A stretch of 64,000 nt of DNA from Sphingomonas sp. (lineage in GTDB: Bacteria > Pseudomonadota > Alphaproteobacteria > Sphingomonadales > Sphingomonadaceae): contig JAFOMG010000024.1 of assembly GCA_017418975.1 (NCBI GenBank), positions 1-64,000 on the forward strand. Reading direction: 5' to 3'. Under the pieces are notes generated by a model. The model had not been told where the DNA came from. It was given only the letters and a program-made list of their open reading frames with translations, and did no database searches. Both the position numbers and the translations under genes were made by a program. This document shows, piece after piece, positions 57,873-64,000 of this stretch (position 1 is its first letter; the number at the start of each line of letters is the position of its first letter).

Positions 57873-58655
57873 TCAGGCGTTCGGCTGGACGAGCTGCGGC
57901 TCGGGCATCTTGCCCTGGCGCAGCTGGCGGCCGAAGATGTCGCGCATCAGGCCCAGCGAGAAGAGATGCGCGTAGATGAGCGGCAGCATGCCGTTCTGCA
58001 CGATCTTGCGCAGCTGGTCGCCGCGCATCTCGTTGAGCTTGTTCTCGTCGACCATCATGAAGCCGCGATAGACGAAGGGCTGGGCGGCGCCGTCCGGCTG
58101 GATCGTCACTTCGCCGTCGATCAGCAGGTCGAGCTCCTTGAGCTCCTGCATGAACTGGCCGGTGCGGGCGCCGGCCTGCTCGAACTGCTCGTTGAACTGC
58201 AAGATGTTCTTGGTCGTGTCGCTCGGCTGGCCGTCGACGAACAGGGCCTCGCCCTCCTCGAACGCGCCGACCGTGTCCGAAGTCGGGTCGAAGCACAGCG
58301 ACAGCTCGTCGCTGTCCGGGCGCAGGCGCGCCAGCAGGTACGGATAGCGGCGGATATAGGCCGGGACGTAGAAGTTCGTCTCGTTGAGCGCGCCGTCCTC
58401 GTCGAAGAAGGTGTTGACCCCCTCGTTCAGGCCCATCAGCGCCAGCGGCACCGGCTCCTCGCCCTGCGAGAAGACGATCGGCATGAAGCGCTGCACCAGC
58501 GGGAATTCCTCGACGGTGACCGGCACCGCGTGCTGCTTGGCGAGGAACGGCGCCTTGTCGGCGGCGCGAATCTTGAAATCGGCGTGCTGCTGGCTCGAGA
58601 GCGGCTGAAGCTCGTTGTAGAACAGAGGCAGCGACTGCTGCGGGGCGGAAGCCAT
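57873..58655 (-). CDS. SapC family protein
   Basis: A 260-residue cytosolic-looking protein of the SapC family, named after a gene next to the S-layer genes of Campylobacter and found in many proteobacteria. Conserved segments are HAVPVTVEEFPLVQRFMPIVFS and ALMGLNEGVNTFF, then FYVPAYIRRYPYLLARL and TIQPDGAAQPFVYRGFMMVDE. Its role is not known; in some bacteria it is near peptide or sugar uptake genes (PKHD hydroxylase, tryptophan halogenase, TonB receptors), none of which are here. Downstream gene is cytochrome b561. Confidence 0.88.
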   Translation of the reverse strand: MASAPQQSLPLFYNELQPLSSQQHADFKIRAADKAPFLAKQHAVPVTVEEFPLVQRFMPIVFSQGEEPVPLALMGLNEGVNTFFDEDGALNETNFYVPAYIRRYPYLLARLRPDSDELSLCFDPTSDTVGAFEEGEALFVDGQPSDTTKNILQFNEQFEQAGARTGQFMQELKELDLLIDGEVTIQPDGAAQPFVYRGFMMVDENKLNEMRGDQLRKIVQNGMLPLIYAHLFSLGLMRDIFGRQLRQGKMPEPQLVQPNA

Positions 58656-58709
58656 CCTAAATCTCCTGGGAACTAAAAATGCTGATGTCTGGAATCCCGG
58701 GGCGAGGGT

Positions 58710-60158
58710 CTATGGGGTGTCAGCCTCGGGCGCAAGCGCTACCAGCTTGCCGGGATTCAGGATTCCGCGGGGATCCAGTGCCGATTTGATCGCTTTCAGT
58801 ACCGCGATACGCGATGGCGGGCTCAAACGCTCCAGTTCGGCGCGCTTCATCTGTCCGATACCATGTTCGGCGGAGATCGATCCGCCCTCGGCCACCACCA
58901 TGTCGTAGACGAGGCGGCTCACCGCCGGCCCGTCGCCGGCGTACCAGGCGTCGCGATCGGCGCCCTGCGGCGCGCGGACGTGGAAATGGACATTGCCGTC
59001 GCCCAGATGCCCGAAGGCGGTGGCGCGGGTGCCGGGGAAGCGCCGCTCGGCCTCGGCCGCGGCCGCCAGCATGAAGCGCGGCATCTTGTCGACCGGCACG
59101 GAGATGTCGTGCTGCATCGCCGGGCCCAGCGCGCGCTCCGCCTCCGAGATCGAATCGCGGATGTGCCAGAAGGCCTCGACCTGGGCCTCGCTGGTCGAGA
59201 TCACCGCGTCCTCGGCCAGGCCCGCCTCGAACACGGGCACCAGCAGCCGCTCGAGCAGGGCGGCAGGCGGCTCGGCGCCCGGCTCGGTCGCCACCGATTC
59301 GATCAGCACGTGCCAGGCATGCTCGCCGGCCAGCGGCGAGCGGGTGCCGGGAATATGGCTGAGGACATGACCCAGTATCTCGCCCGGGATGATCTCGAAG
59401 CTCTCGATCGTGCCGGTGCGCGCCTCCATCAGGCGCAGGATGCGGAGCGCGTCCTCGGGATCGGCGACGCCCACCCAGGCGGCGGCACGCTCGACGATGG
59501 CGGGATAGAGGCGCAGCGTCGCGGCGGTGACGATGCCGATCGTGCCTTCCGCGCCGATCAGCAGCTGGGTGAGGTCATAGCCGCGATTGTCCTTCTTGAG
59601 CGGCACGAGCCCTTCATGGATCGAGCCGTCGGGCAGCACCGCCTCCACCCCCGCCACGAGGTGGCGCATGTTGCCGAAACGCAGCACCTGAGTGCCGCCG
59701 GCATTGGTGGAGACCAGCCCGCCGATCGTCGCGCTGCCCTTCGCGCCCAGCGTGAGCGGGAAGCGGCGGCCCTGCTCGGCCATGGCGGCGTGGAAATTGG
59801 CGAGGATCACCCCGGCCTCGACCACCGCGAGATTGCCGGCCGTGTCGACCGAACGGATCCGGTTCATCCGCCGGGTGGAGAGGAGCAGCGCCGAGCCGTC
59901 CGCCGGCGGCGTCGCGCCGCCGACCATGCCGGTATTGCCGCCCTGGGGCACGATCTTCACGCCCAGTTCGCCCGCAAGCCTGACGATCGCGGCGACTTCC
60001 TCCGTCGATCCGGGCGAGAGCAGCGCCGGCGCGCTGCCATGGTAGCGGCCGCGCCAGTCCGACTCCCAGGGCTCGATCGCATGGGGATCGGTGGTCACCG
60101 TCTTGGGGCCGAAGCGTTCCAGGATGGTATCGACGAGCTGCTGCTGGGCTGGTGTCAT
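58710..60158 (-). CDS. FAD-linked oxidoreductase (D-2-hydroxyacid dehydrogenase, GlcD/D2HGDH-like)
   Basis: A 482-residue VAO-family flavoprotein that would oxidise a D-2-hydroxyacid such as D-2-hydroxyglutarate or D-lactate. FAD contacts are in VPQGGNTGMVGGATPPADG and GGLVSTNAGGTQVLRFGNMRHLV. The C-terminal oxidase domain has AFGHLGDGNVHFHV (metal-binding His) and SISAEHGIGQMKR. Length fits the single-subunit type. The start ATG is at 60158. It may clean up D-2-hydroxyglutarate formed by serine-biosynthesis side reaction; that remains inference. Divergent neighbour is the small exported protein gene. Confidence 0.9.
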   Translation of the reverse strand: MTPAQQQLVDTILERFGPKTVTTDPHAIEPWESDWRGRYHGSAPALLSPGSTEEVAAIVRLAGELGVKIVPQGGNTGMVGGATPPADGSALLLSTRRMNRIRSVDTAGNLAVVEAGVILANFHAAMAEQGRRFPLTLGAKGSATIGGLVSTNAGGTQVLRFGNMRHLVAGVEAVLPDGSIHEGLVPLKKDNRGYDLTQLLIGAEGTIGIVTAATLRLYPAIVERAAAWVGVADPEDALRILRLMEARTGTIESFEIIPGEILGHVLSHIPGTRSPLAGEHAWHVLIESVATEPGAEPPAALLERLLVPVFEAGLAEDAVISTSEAQVEAFWHIRDSISEAERALGPAMQHDISVPVDKMPRFMLAAAAEAERRFPGTRATAFGHLGDGNVHFHVRAPQGADRDAWYAGDGPAVSRLVYDMVVAEGGSISAEHGIGQMKRAELERLSPPSRIAVLKAIKSALDPRGILNPGKLVALAPEADTP

Positions 60159-60232
60159 GGCATTTTTGGGCTAGCACGACCGGTGTCAGTTCATCCACTG
60201 TTCAAACCTTCAACGTACATAACCAACGCGAA

Positions 60233-60700
60233 ATGCCGAATCCGTTCCTGGTCGCATCCAGCCTGCTGCTTCTCGTCGCCGCGCCCGCCGCGGCGCCCGC
60301 AGGCGTGCCCGATTGGAAAGCGGTTACCCTGAGCCTTCAGCAAGAGCAGCAGCGCGTGACGATCCAGGTGCCCCGCGTCACCATCACCAGCAGCGCGACC
60401 ATCATCGTGCGCCGCGCTCCCCATGTGGTCGAGAAGAAGGCGAAGGACTGCGTGAAGGTGCAGGACATCTCCGGCTTCGCGGGCGTGAACACCCAGGACA
60501 GCGTCGACCTGGTGCTGCGCGACGGCTCGCTGCTGCGCGCCAAGCTGGGGCGCAAATGCCAGGCGCTCGGCTTCTATAACGGCTTCTACGTGAAGACGAA
60601 CAAGGACCAGAAGATCTGCGCCGGACGCGATTCGATTCGCACCCGGGCGGGCCGTTCCTGCGATGTGGAGGACTTCAGGACGCTCGCGCTGGAGCGTTGA
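60233..60700 (+). CDS. Exported hypothetical protein
   Basis: A 155-residue exported protein, signal peptide ending near AAPAAAPAG. I do not recognise a family. The mature part has beta-type segments (TIQVPRVTITSSATIIVRR) and a central region with Cys residues (KDCVKVQ, GRKCQALGFYNGFYVKTNKDQKICAGRD, GRSCDVED), four Cys in all that could form two disulfides. The ATG at 60233 precedes the signal; the frame opens further at 60152. It is 90 bp before the helicase gene, on the same strand. Confidence 0.65.
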   Translation: MPNPFLVASSLLLLVAAPAAAPAGVPDWKAVTLSLQQEQQRVTIQVPRVTITSSATIIVRRAPHVVEKKAKDCVKVQDISGFAGVNTQDSVDLVLRDGSLLRAKLGRKCQALGFYNGFYVKTNKDQKICAGRDSIRTRAGRSCDVEDFRTLALER

Positions 60701-60790
60701 GCACCTCCGCGCTTGACTTTCCCCGATAAATCCGCAAGCGCGTGAAGGCTTCGCGCGTGGACCTGCCACGCCGATTTTCCGGAAAATTGC

Positions 60791-62185
60791 ATGAGCTTTG
60801 CCGATCTCGGCCTTTCTGACGAACTTCTGCGCGCAGTGACCGATGCGGGCTATACCGAGCCCACACCCATCCAGCGCCAGTCGATTCCCCCCGTGCTGAT
60901 GGGCAAGGACCTGGTCGGCATCGCCCAGACGGGCACGGGCAAGACCGCCGCCTTCGTGTTGCCGATGATCGACATCCTCGGCGAGGGACGCACCCGCGCG
61001 CTGATGCCGCGCTCGCTGATCCTCGAGCCGACGCGCGAGCTGGCCGCCCAGGTTGCCGAGAATTTCGAGAAATACGGCACCCACCACAAGCTCTCCATGG
61101 CCCTGCTGATCGGCGGCGTGCAGATGGGCGACCAGGTGAAGGCGCTCGAAAAGGGCGTCGACGTGCTGATCGCCACGCCGGGCCGGCTGATGGACCTGTT
61201 CGGCCGCGGCAAGATCCTGCTCAACGGCTGCAGCCTGCTCGTGATCGACGAGGCGGACCGGATGCTCGACATGGGGTTCATCCCCGATATCGAGGAAATC
61301 TGCACCAAGCTGCCCAAGGAACGGCAGACCCTGCTCTTCTCGGCGACGATGCCGCCGGTGATCAAGAAGCTGGCGGACAAGTTCCTCAACGATCCCAAGC
61401 GCGTGGAAGTCGCCCGCCCGGCGACGACCAACACCAACATCACGCAGTTCCTCGTCGAGACCACGACGATGAAGAAGCGCGAGACGCTGCGCGCGCTGCT
61501 CGTGGCCGAGAACGTCCAGACCGGCATCATCTTCTGCAATCGCAAGACCACGGTGCGCGAGCTCAACAAGAGCCTGCAGCGCCACGGCATACGCTCCGCC
61601 GAGATCCATGGCGACATGGACCAGCCGGCGCGCCTCGCCGAGCTGGAGCGGTTCAAGAAGGGCGATGTGAACATCCTGGTCGCCTCGGACGTCGCCGCGC
61701 GCGGGCTCGACATCAAGGGCGTGAGCCACGTCTATAATTTCGACGCGCCCTGGCATCCGGACGATTATGTCCACCGCATCGGCCGCACCGGCCGCGCCGG
61801 GGCGACCGGCACCGCCTATACGCTGGTGACCAAGGAAGACGCCGAGAACATCGCCAATATCGAGAAGCTCACCGGCCAGAAGATCGAGCGGGTGAAGCTG
61901 CGCGGCGCCCCCGCCCCCTCCGAGGAAGACGAGCGCGCGGAAGCGCCGCGCGACCGCCGCCGCAAGGGCGACGAGGACAAGGCGCGCAAGCCGCGCTCGA
62001 AGAAGGAAGAGCCCAGGCGCGAAGAGGCGCGCCGCGAGGAGCCGGTCCGCGAGCCCCGCGCCCGCGACGAGCAGCCGCGCCGCGACCGGGACCGCAACCG
62101 CCGCCGCGACGCACGCGACGACGGCCCGGACGAGGGCTGGAACGGCCCGATCCCCGACTTCCTGAACTACACGCTGGCCGAATGA
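60791..62185 (+). CDS. rhlE: DEAD-box RNA helicase, RhlE-like
   Basis: A 464-residue ATP-dependent RNA helicase. Motifs in order are the Q motif near PTPIQRQSIP, motif I AQTGTGKTAAF, Ia PTRELAAQ, Ib TPGRLMD, II DEADRMLD, III SATMPP, V ASDVAARGLDIKGV, and VI HRIGRTGRAGATG. A charged C-terminal tail (about 385-464) is rich in Arg and Glu and probably binds RNA nonspecifically. Such helicases act in ribosome assembly, RNA decay and cold adaptation. The ATG at 60791 gives MSFADLGLSDELLRAV. The stop overlaps the next gene start (ATGA). Confidence 0.95.
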   Translation: MSFADLGLSDELLRAVTDAGYTEPTPIQRQSIPPVLMGKDLVGIAQTGTGKTAAFVLPMIDILGEGRTRALMPRSLILEPTRELAAQVAENFEKYGTHHKLSMALLIGGVQMGDQVKALEKGVDVLIATPGRLMDLFGRGKILLNGCSLLVIDEADRMLDMGFIPDIEEICTKLPKERQTLLFSATMPPVIKKLADKFLNDPKRVEVARPATTNTNITQFLVETTTMKKRETLRALLVAENVQTGIIFCNRKTTVRELNKSLQRHGIRSAEIHGDMDQPARLAELERFKKGDVNILVASDVAARGLDIKGVSHVYNFDAPWHPDDYVHRIGRTGRAGATGTAYTLVTKEDAENIANIEKLTGQKIERVKLRGAPAPSEEDERAEAPRDRRRKGDEDKARKPRSKKEEPRREEARREEPVREPRARDEQPRRDRDRNRRRDARDDGPDEGWNGPIPDFLNYTLAE

Positions 62186-62697
62186 TCCGGCGGGCCGGGC
62201 TGGCTCTCGCGCTGGCGGCGGCGATGCTGCCCGGCGCGGCGCCGGCCCAGCGCGCGGCACCCCGGCTCGCGGCCCGCACGCTCGACCGGCTGCCCCTTCC
62301 CCTGCCCGCGCCCTATGATGCCGGGCGCGACGCGCGCCGCGACATCGACGCGGCGCTCGCCGGCGCGAAGCGATCGGGCAAGCCGCTCCTCCTCGATTTC
62401 GGCGCCAACTGGTGCGTCGATTGCCGGGTGCTGGCCGGCGTGCTCGCCCTGCCCGAGATGCGCGGCTGGGTGACGCGCAATTTCGTGCTGGTCCAGATCG
62501 ACATCGGCATGTTCGATCGCAACCTGGACCTGCCGCGACGCTTCGGCGCGGCCTCGCTCGAAGCGGTGCCGGCGATCCTGGTGATCGATCCGCGCACCGG
62601 CAAGGTCCGCAACCGCGACGACATTCTCGGCCTGGGCGACGCCCGGATCATGCAACCCCAGGAAATGGCCGACTGGCTGGCCCGCTGGACGCGATGA
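62182..62697 (+). CDS. Exported thioredoxin-like protein
   Basis: A 171-residue exported protein with a signal peptide ending near LPGAAPAQRA. The thioredoxin fold carries the redox motif in DFGANWCVDCRVLAG (CVDC) and the later cis-Pro region EAVPAILVID. It would catalyse thiol-disulfide exchange in the periplasm. Its start overlaps the helicase stop and its own stop overlaps the DUF1289 start (both ATGA), so these three genes are translationally coupled. Link with an RNA helicase is not understood. Confidence 0.85.
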   Translation: MIRRAGLALALAAAMLPGAAPAQRAAPRLAARTLDRLPLPLPAPYDAGRDARRDIDAALAGAKRSGKPLLLDFGANWCVDCRVLAGVLALPEMRGWVTRNFVLVQIDIGMFDRNLDLPRRFGAASLEAVPAILVIDPRTGKVRNRDDILGLGDARIMQPQEMADWLARWTR

Positions 62698-62891
62698 TCG
62701 AATATGTGCCCATCATCGAAAGCCCCTGCGTCAGCATCTGCGTGATGGACGCGGCCACGGGCTGGTGCATCGGCTGCGGCCGCACGCTCGCGGAGATCGC
62801 CCGCTGGAGCGAGACCGACCAGGCCGATCGCGACGCGGTTATGGCGGCGCTGCCGGCGCGGATGGAGCAGCTGGAAGGGAAGCCCCGCTAG
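62694..62891 (+). CDS. DUF1289 family protein
   Basis: A 65-residue protein of the DUF1289 family with the conserved Cys set SPCVSICVMDAATGWCIGCGRT, which probably binds a metal or iron-sulfur cluster. The start overlaps the stop of the thioredoxin-like gene (ATGA). Function is unknown. Similar small proteins often stand at the ends of operons for RNA-linked or redox enzymes. A REP-like palindrome follows 25 bp after the stop. Confidence 0.88.
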   Translation: MIEYVPIIESPCVSICVMDAATGWCIGCGRTLAEIARWSETDQADRDAVMAALPARMEQLEGKPR

Positions 62892-62915
62892 GGTCCCGGC
62901 CCGATAAGCAAATCC

Positions 62916-62943
62916 CGTCATCCCCGCGCAGGCGGGGATGACG
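62916..62943. repeat. REP-like palindrome after the DUF1289 gene
   Basis: Perfect 12-bp arms around GCAG, the best-preserved copy of the window's REP family; a half copy follows near 62953-62966. It probably forms the 3' end of the helicase operon transcript. Confidence 0.85.
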
Positions 62944-63133
62944 AGGAATGGGTGGCGGGGATGACAGTGGAGAATATGAATCCTCCCGTCGCCGGCACAA
63001 AACCACCCACGCGCATCCGCGATTTGTGACGAACGCTCCGCCGGCGGGACGAACCGCATGGACAGCCACGCCCCCAAATTGCGATTCATGAGGCGCGACT
63101 CCGGCGCAAGCGGAGCTGTCAGGGAGGATCGTC

Positions 63134-64000
63134 ATGGGTATCGGTCGCAGGGATTTTCTGAAGCTGGGCGGCGCCGGGGCCGCCTATGCCCTGTTGCCCG
63201 GCGCGGCGGCCGCGCCCGCGATCGGGCGCCCCGTCATCGACGTCCATATGCACGCCTATCCCGCGACGATGCAGCTTCCCGCCCCGGTCACCAATCCGAT
63301 CTCCGGCTTCAAGAGCCCGATCCGGACCGGCGCCGACCATCTCGCCGCCTGCATCGCCGAGATGAAGAAGCACAATGTCGTCAAGGGCGTGGTGAGCGGC
63401 GGCGACGGCGACCGGCTCCAGGCGGCGATCGACTGGCATGATCGCGACCCCGATCGCTTCGTCGCCGGCGCGGGCATCCGCGGCTCGGACGACACGCCGC
63501 TGCCGCCGATCGACGTGCTCCGCAAGGCCTTTGCGGACGGCAGGCTCAAGGTGCTGGGCGAAGTGACGTCGCAATATGCCGGGCTGTCGCTCAGCGACCC
63601 CAAATACGACCCCTATCTCGCGCTGGCCGAGGAGTTCGACGTGCCCGTCGCGCTCCACACCGGCACCATGCCGGCGGGGACCAGCTTCGATCCCTGCTGC
63701 ACTTCGGCGCGCGCCCGCTTCGGCAATCCCGAGCTGGTGGAGGAAGCGCTCAATCGCCATCCCAAGCTGCGCCTCAACATCATGCATGGCGGCTGGCCCT
63801 ATCTCGACGACACGATCGCGATGCTGATGCTCTATCCGAACGTGAACATCGATACCGGCGCGATCGACTGGCTGCTGCCGCGTCCGGCCTTTCACGCCTA
63901 TCTGCGAACCTTCGTGGACTCGGGCTTCTCCAAGCGCATCATGTTCGGATCGGACCATATGTACTGGCCCGACGCGATCGGCCTCGCGATCGAGGGGATC
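63134..64000 (+). CDS. Tat-exported amidohydrolase-like metal hydrolase, C-terminus missing
   Basis: The first 289 codons of a TIM-barrel hydrolase of the amidohydrolase (Amidohydro_2) type. A Tat-like signal GRRDFLKLGGAGAAYALL starts the protein, so it is exported folded. Metal ligands are seen in VIDVHMHAYP, the later His in VALHTGTMPAG and IMHGGWPYLD and the Asp in IMFGSDHMYWPDA. Family members are decarboxylases or hydrolases; no substrate is assigned. The ATG at 63134 lies 11 bases after an AGGGAGG box. The frame is still open at the window end, so the rest lies outside. Confidence 0.85.
   Translation, partial: MGIGRRDFLKLGGAGAAYALLPGAAAAPAIGRPVIDVHMHAYPATMQLPAPVTNPISGFKSPIRTGADHLAACIAEMKKHNVVKGVVSGGDGDRLQAAIDWHDRDPDRFVAGAGIRGSDDTPLPPIDVLRKAFADGRLKVLGEVTSQYAGLSLSDPKYDPYLALAEEFDVPVALHTGTMPAGTSFDPCCTSARARFGNPELVEEALNRHPKLRLNIMHGGWPYLDDTIAMLMLYPNVNIDTGAIDWLLPRPAFHAYLRTFVDSGFSKRIMFGSDHMYWPDAIGLAIEGI

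Noticed and set aside
60191..62260. 689-codon minus-strand frame
   Set aside because: Antisense of the exported protein and DEAD-box helicase genes, which carry all expected motifs.

Overview
The window is about 64 kb of GC-rich, densely coding chromosome from an alphaproteobacterium, most likely a sphingomonad (Sphingomonas or a close relative). This rests on four things. The genes for CtrA and CpdR, the alphaproteobacterial cell-cycle regulators, are both present. GANTC (CcrM-type) motifs are densely clustered in front of ctrA. The PafA-type phosphatase has the same spacing of catalytic residues as the Sphingomonas enzyme SPAP. Ribosomal protein S12 carries Arg at position 88. I see no insertion sequence, prophage, integrase or CRISPR array; the region looks like stable core chromosome with short palindromic repeats scattered between genes.

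Layout. 1-3.6 kb: the str operon (rpsL-rpsG-fusA-tuf, minus strand; tuf is cut by the window edge), with a possible leader peptide and hairpin before rpsL. 3.7-9.8 kb: a membrane protein and bactofilin, a DUF4142 lipoprotein, a GFA-family protein, a secreted esterase-like hydrolase, DUF3140 and two membrane proteins. 9.8-13.6 kb: lpdA, a hotdog thioesterase, small membrane proteins and the pyruvate dehydrogenase E2 gene on one strand. 13.7-25 kb: mixed housekeeping and envelope genes (UspA, M28 peptidase, RcnB-like, fRMsr, DUF2306, AraC regulator, ArfB, RluA-type synthase, mannan-binding-like protein, VanY-like peptidase) and a quinone/pirin stress group with a LysR regulator. 25-26 kb: ctrA. 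26-31 kb: HPP protein, amidohydrolase, threonine ammonia-lyase, and the N-degron leucyltransferase Bpt. 31-34.5 kb: the ATP-grasp / alpha-E / transglutaminase-like triad. 34.6-39 kb: a TlpA-like protein with DsbD, then the SPAP-like phosphatase. 40-49.7 kb: valine degradation from isobutyryl-CoA to propionyl-CoA (acyl-CoA dehydrogenase, enoyl-CoA hydratase, HIBYL-CoA hydrolase, mmsB, mmsA), interrupted by a divergent cold-shock-like gene, a deacetylase and an AraC/desaturase pair. 49.9-57 kb: a degenerate ABC ATPase, a soluble chemotaxis-type receptor, a methyltransferase, tRNA-Val(GAC), cpdR, N-formylglutamate amidohydrolase, an Lnt-like nitrilase and a LytTR regulator. 57-64 kb: a candidate small RNA, cytochrome b561, SapC, an FAD-linked oxidase, a DEAD-box helicase with a thioredoxin-like and a DUF1289 gene, and a truncated Tat-exported amidohydrolase.

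How the parts connect. CtrA and CpdR belong to one control circuit: in Caulobacter, CpdR directs ClpXP degradation of CtrA. The ctrA promoter region here holds eight GANTC sites in 134 bp plus a near-consensus CtrA box, so methylation-coupled and self-regulated transcription is likely. A second GANTC cluster precedes bpt, another gene linked to regulated proteolysis. The items I would look at first are the candidate sRNA at 57155-57259 with two exposed C-rich, anti-Shine-Dalgarno-like stretches, the two GANTC clusters, the transglutaminase-like protein whose catalytic Cys is replaced by Ser, and the str-operon leader. All start sites are read by eye from Shine-Dalgarno spacing; several genes here seem to use TTG or GTG.
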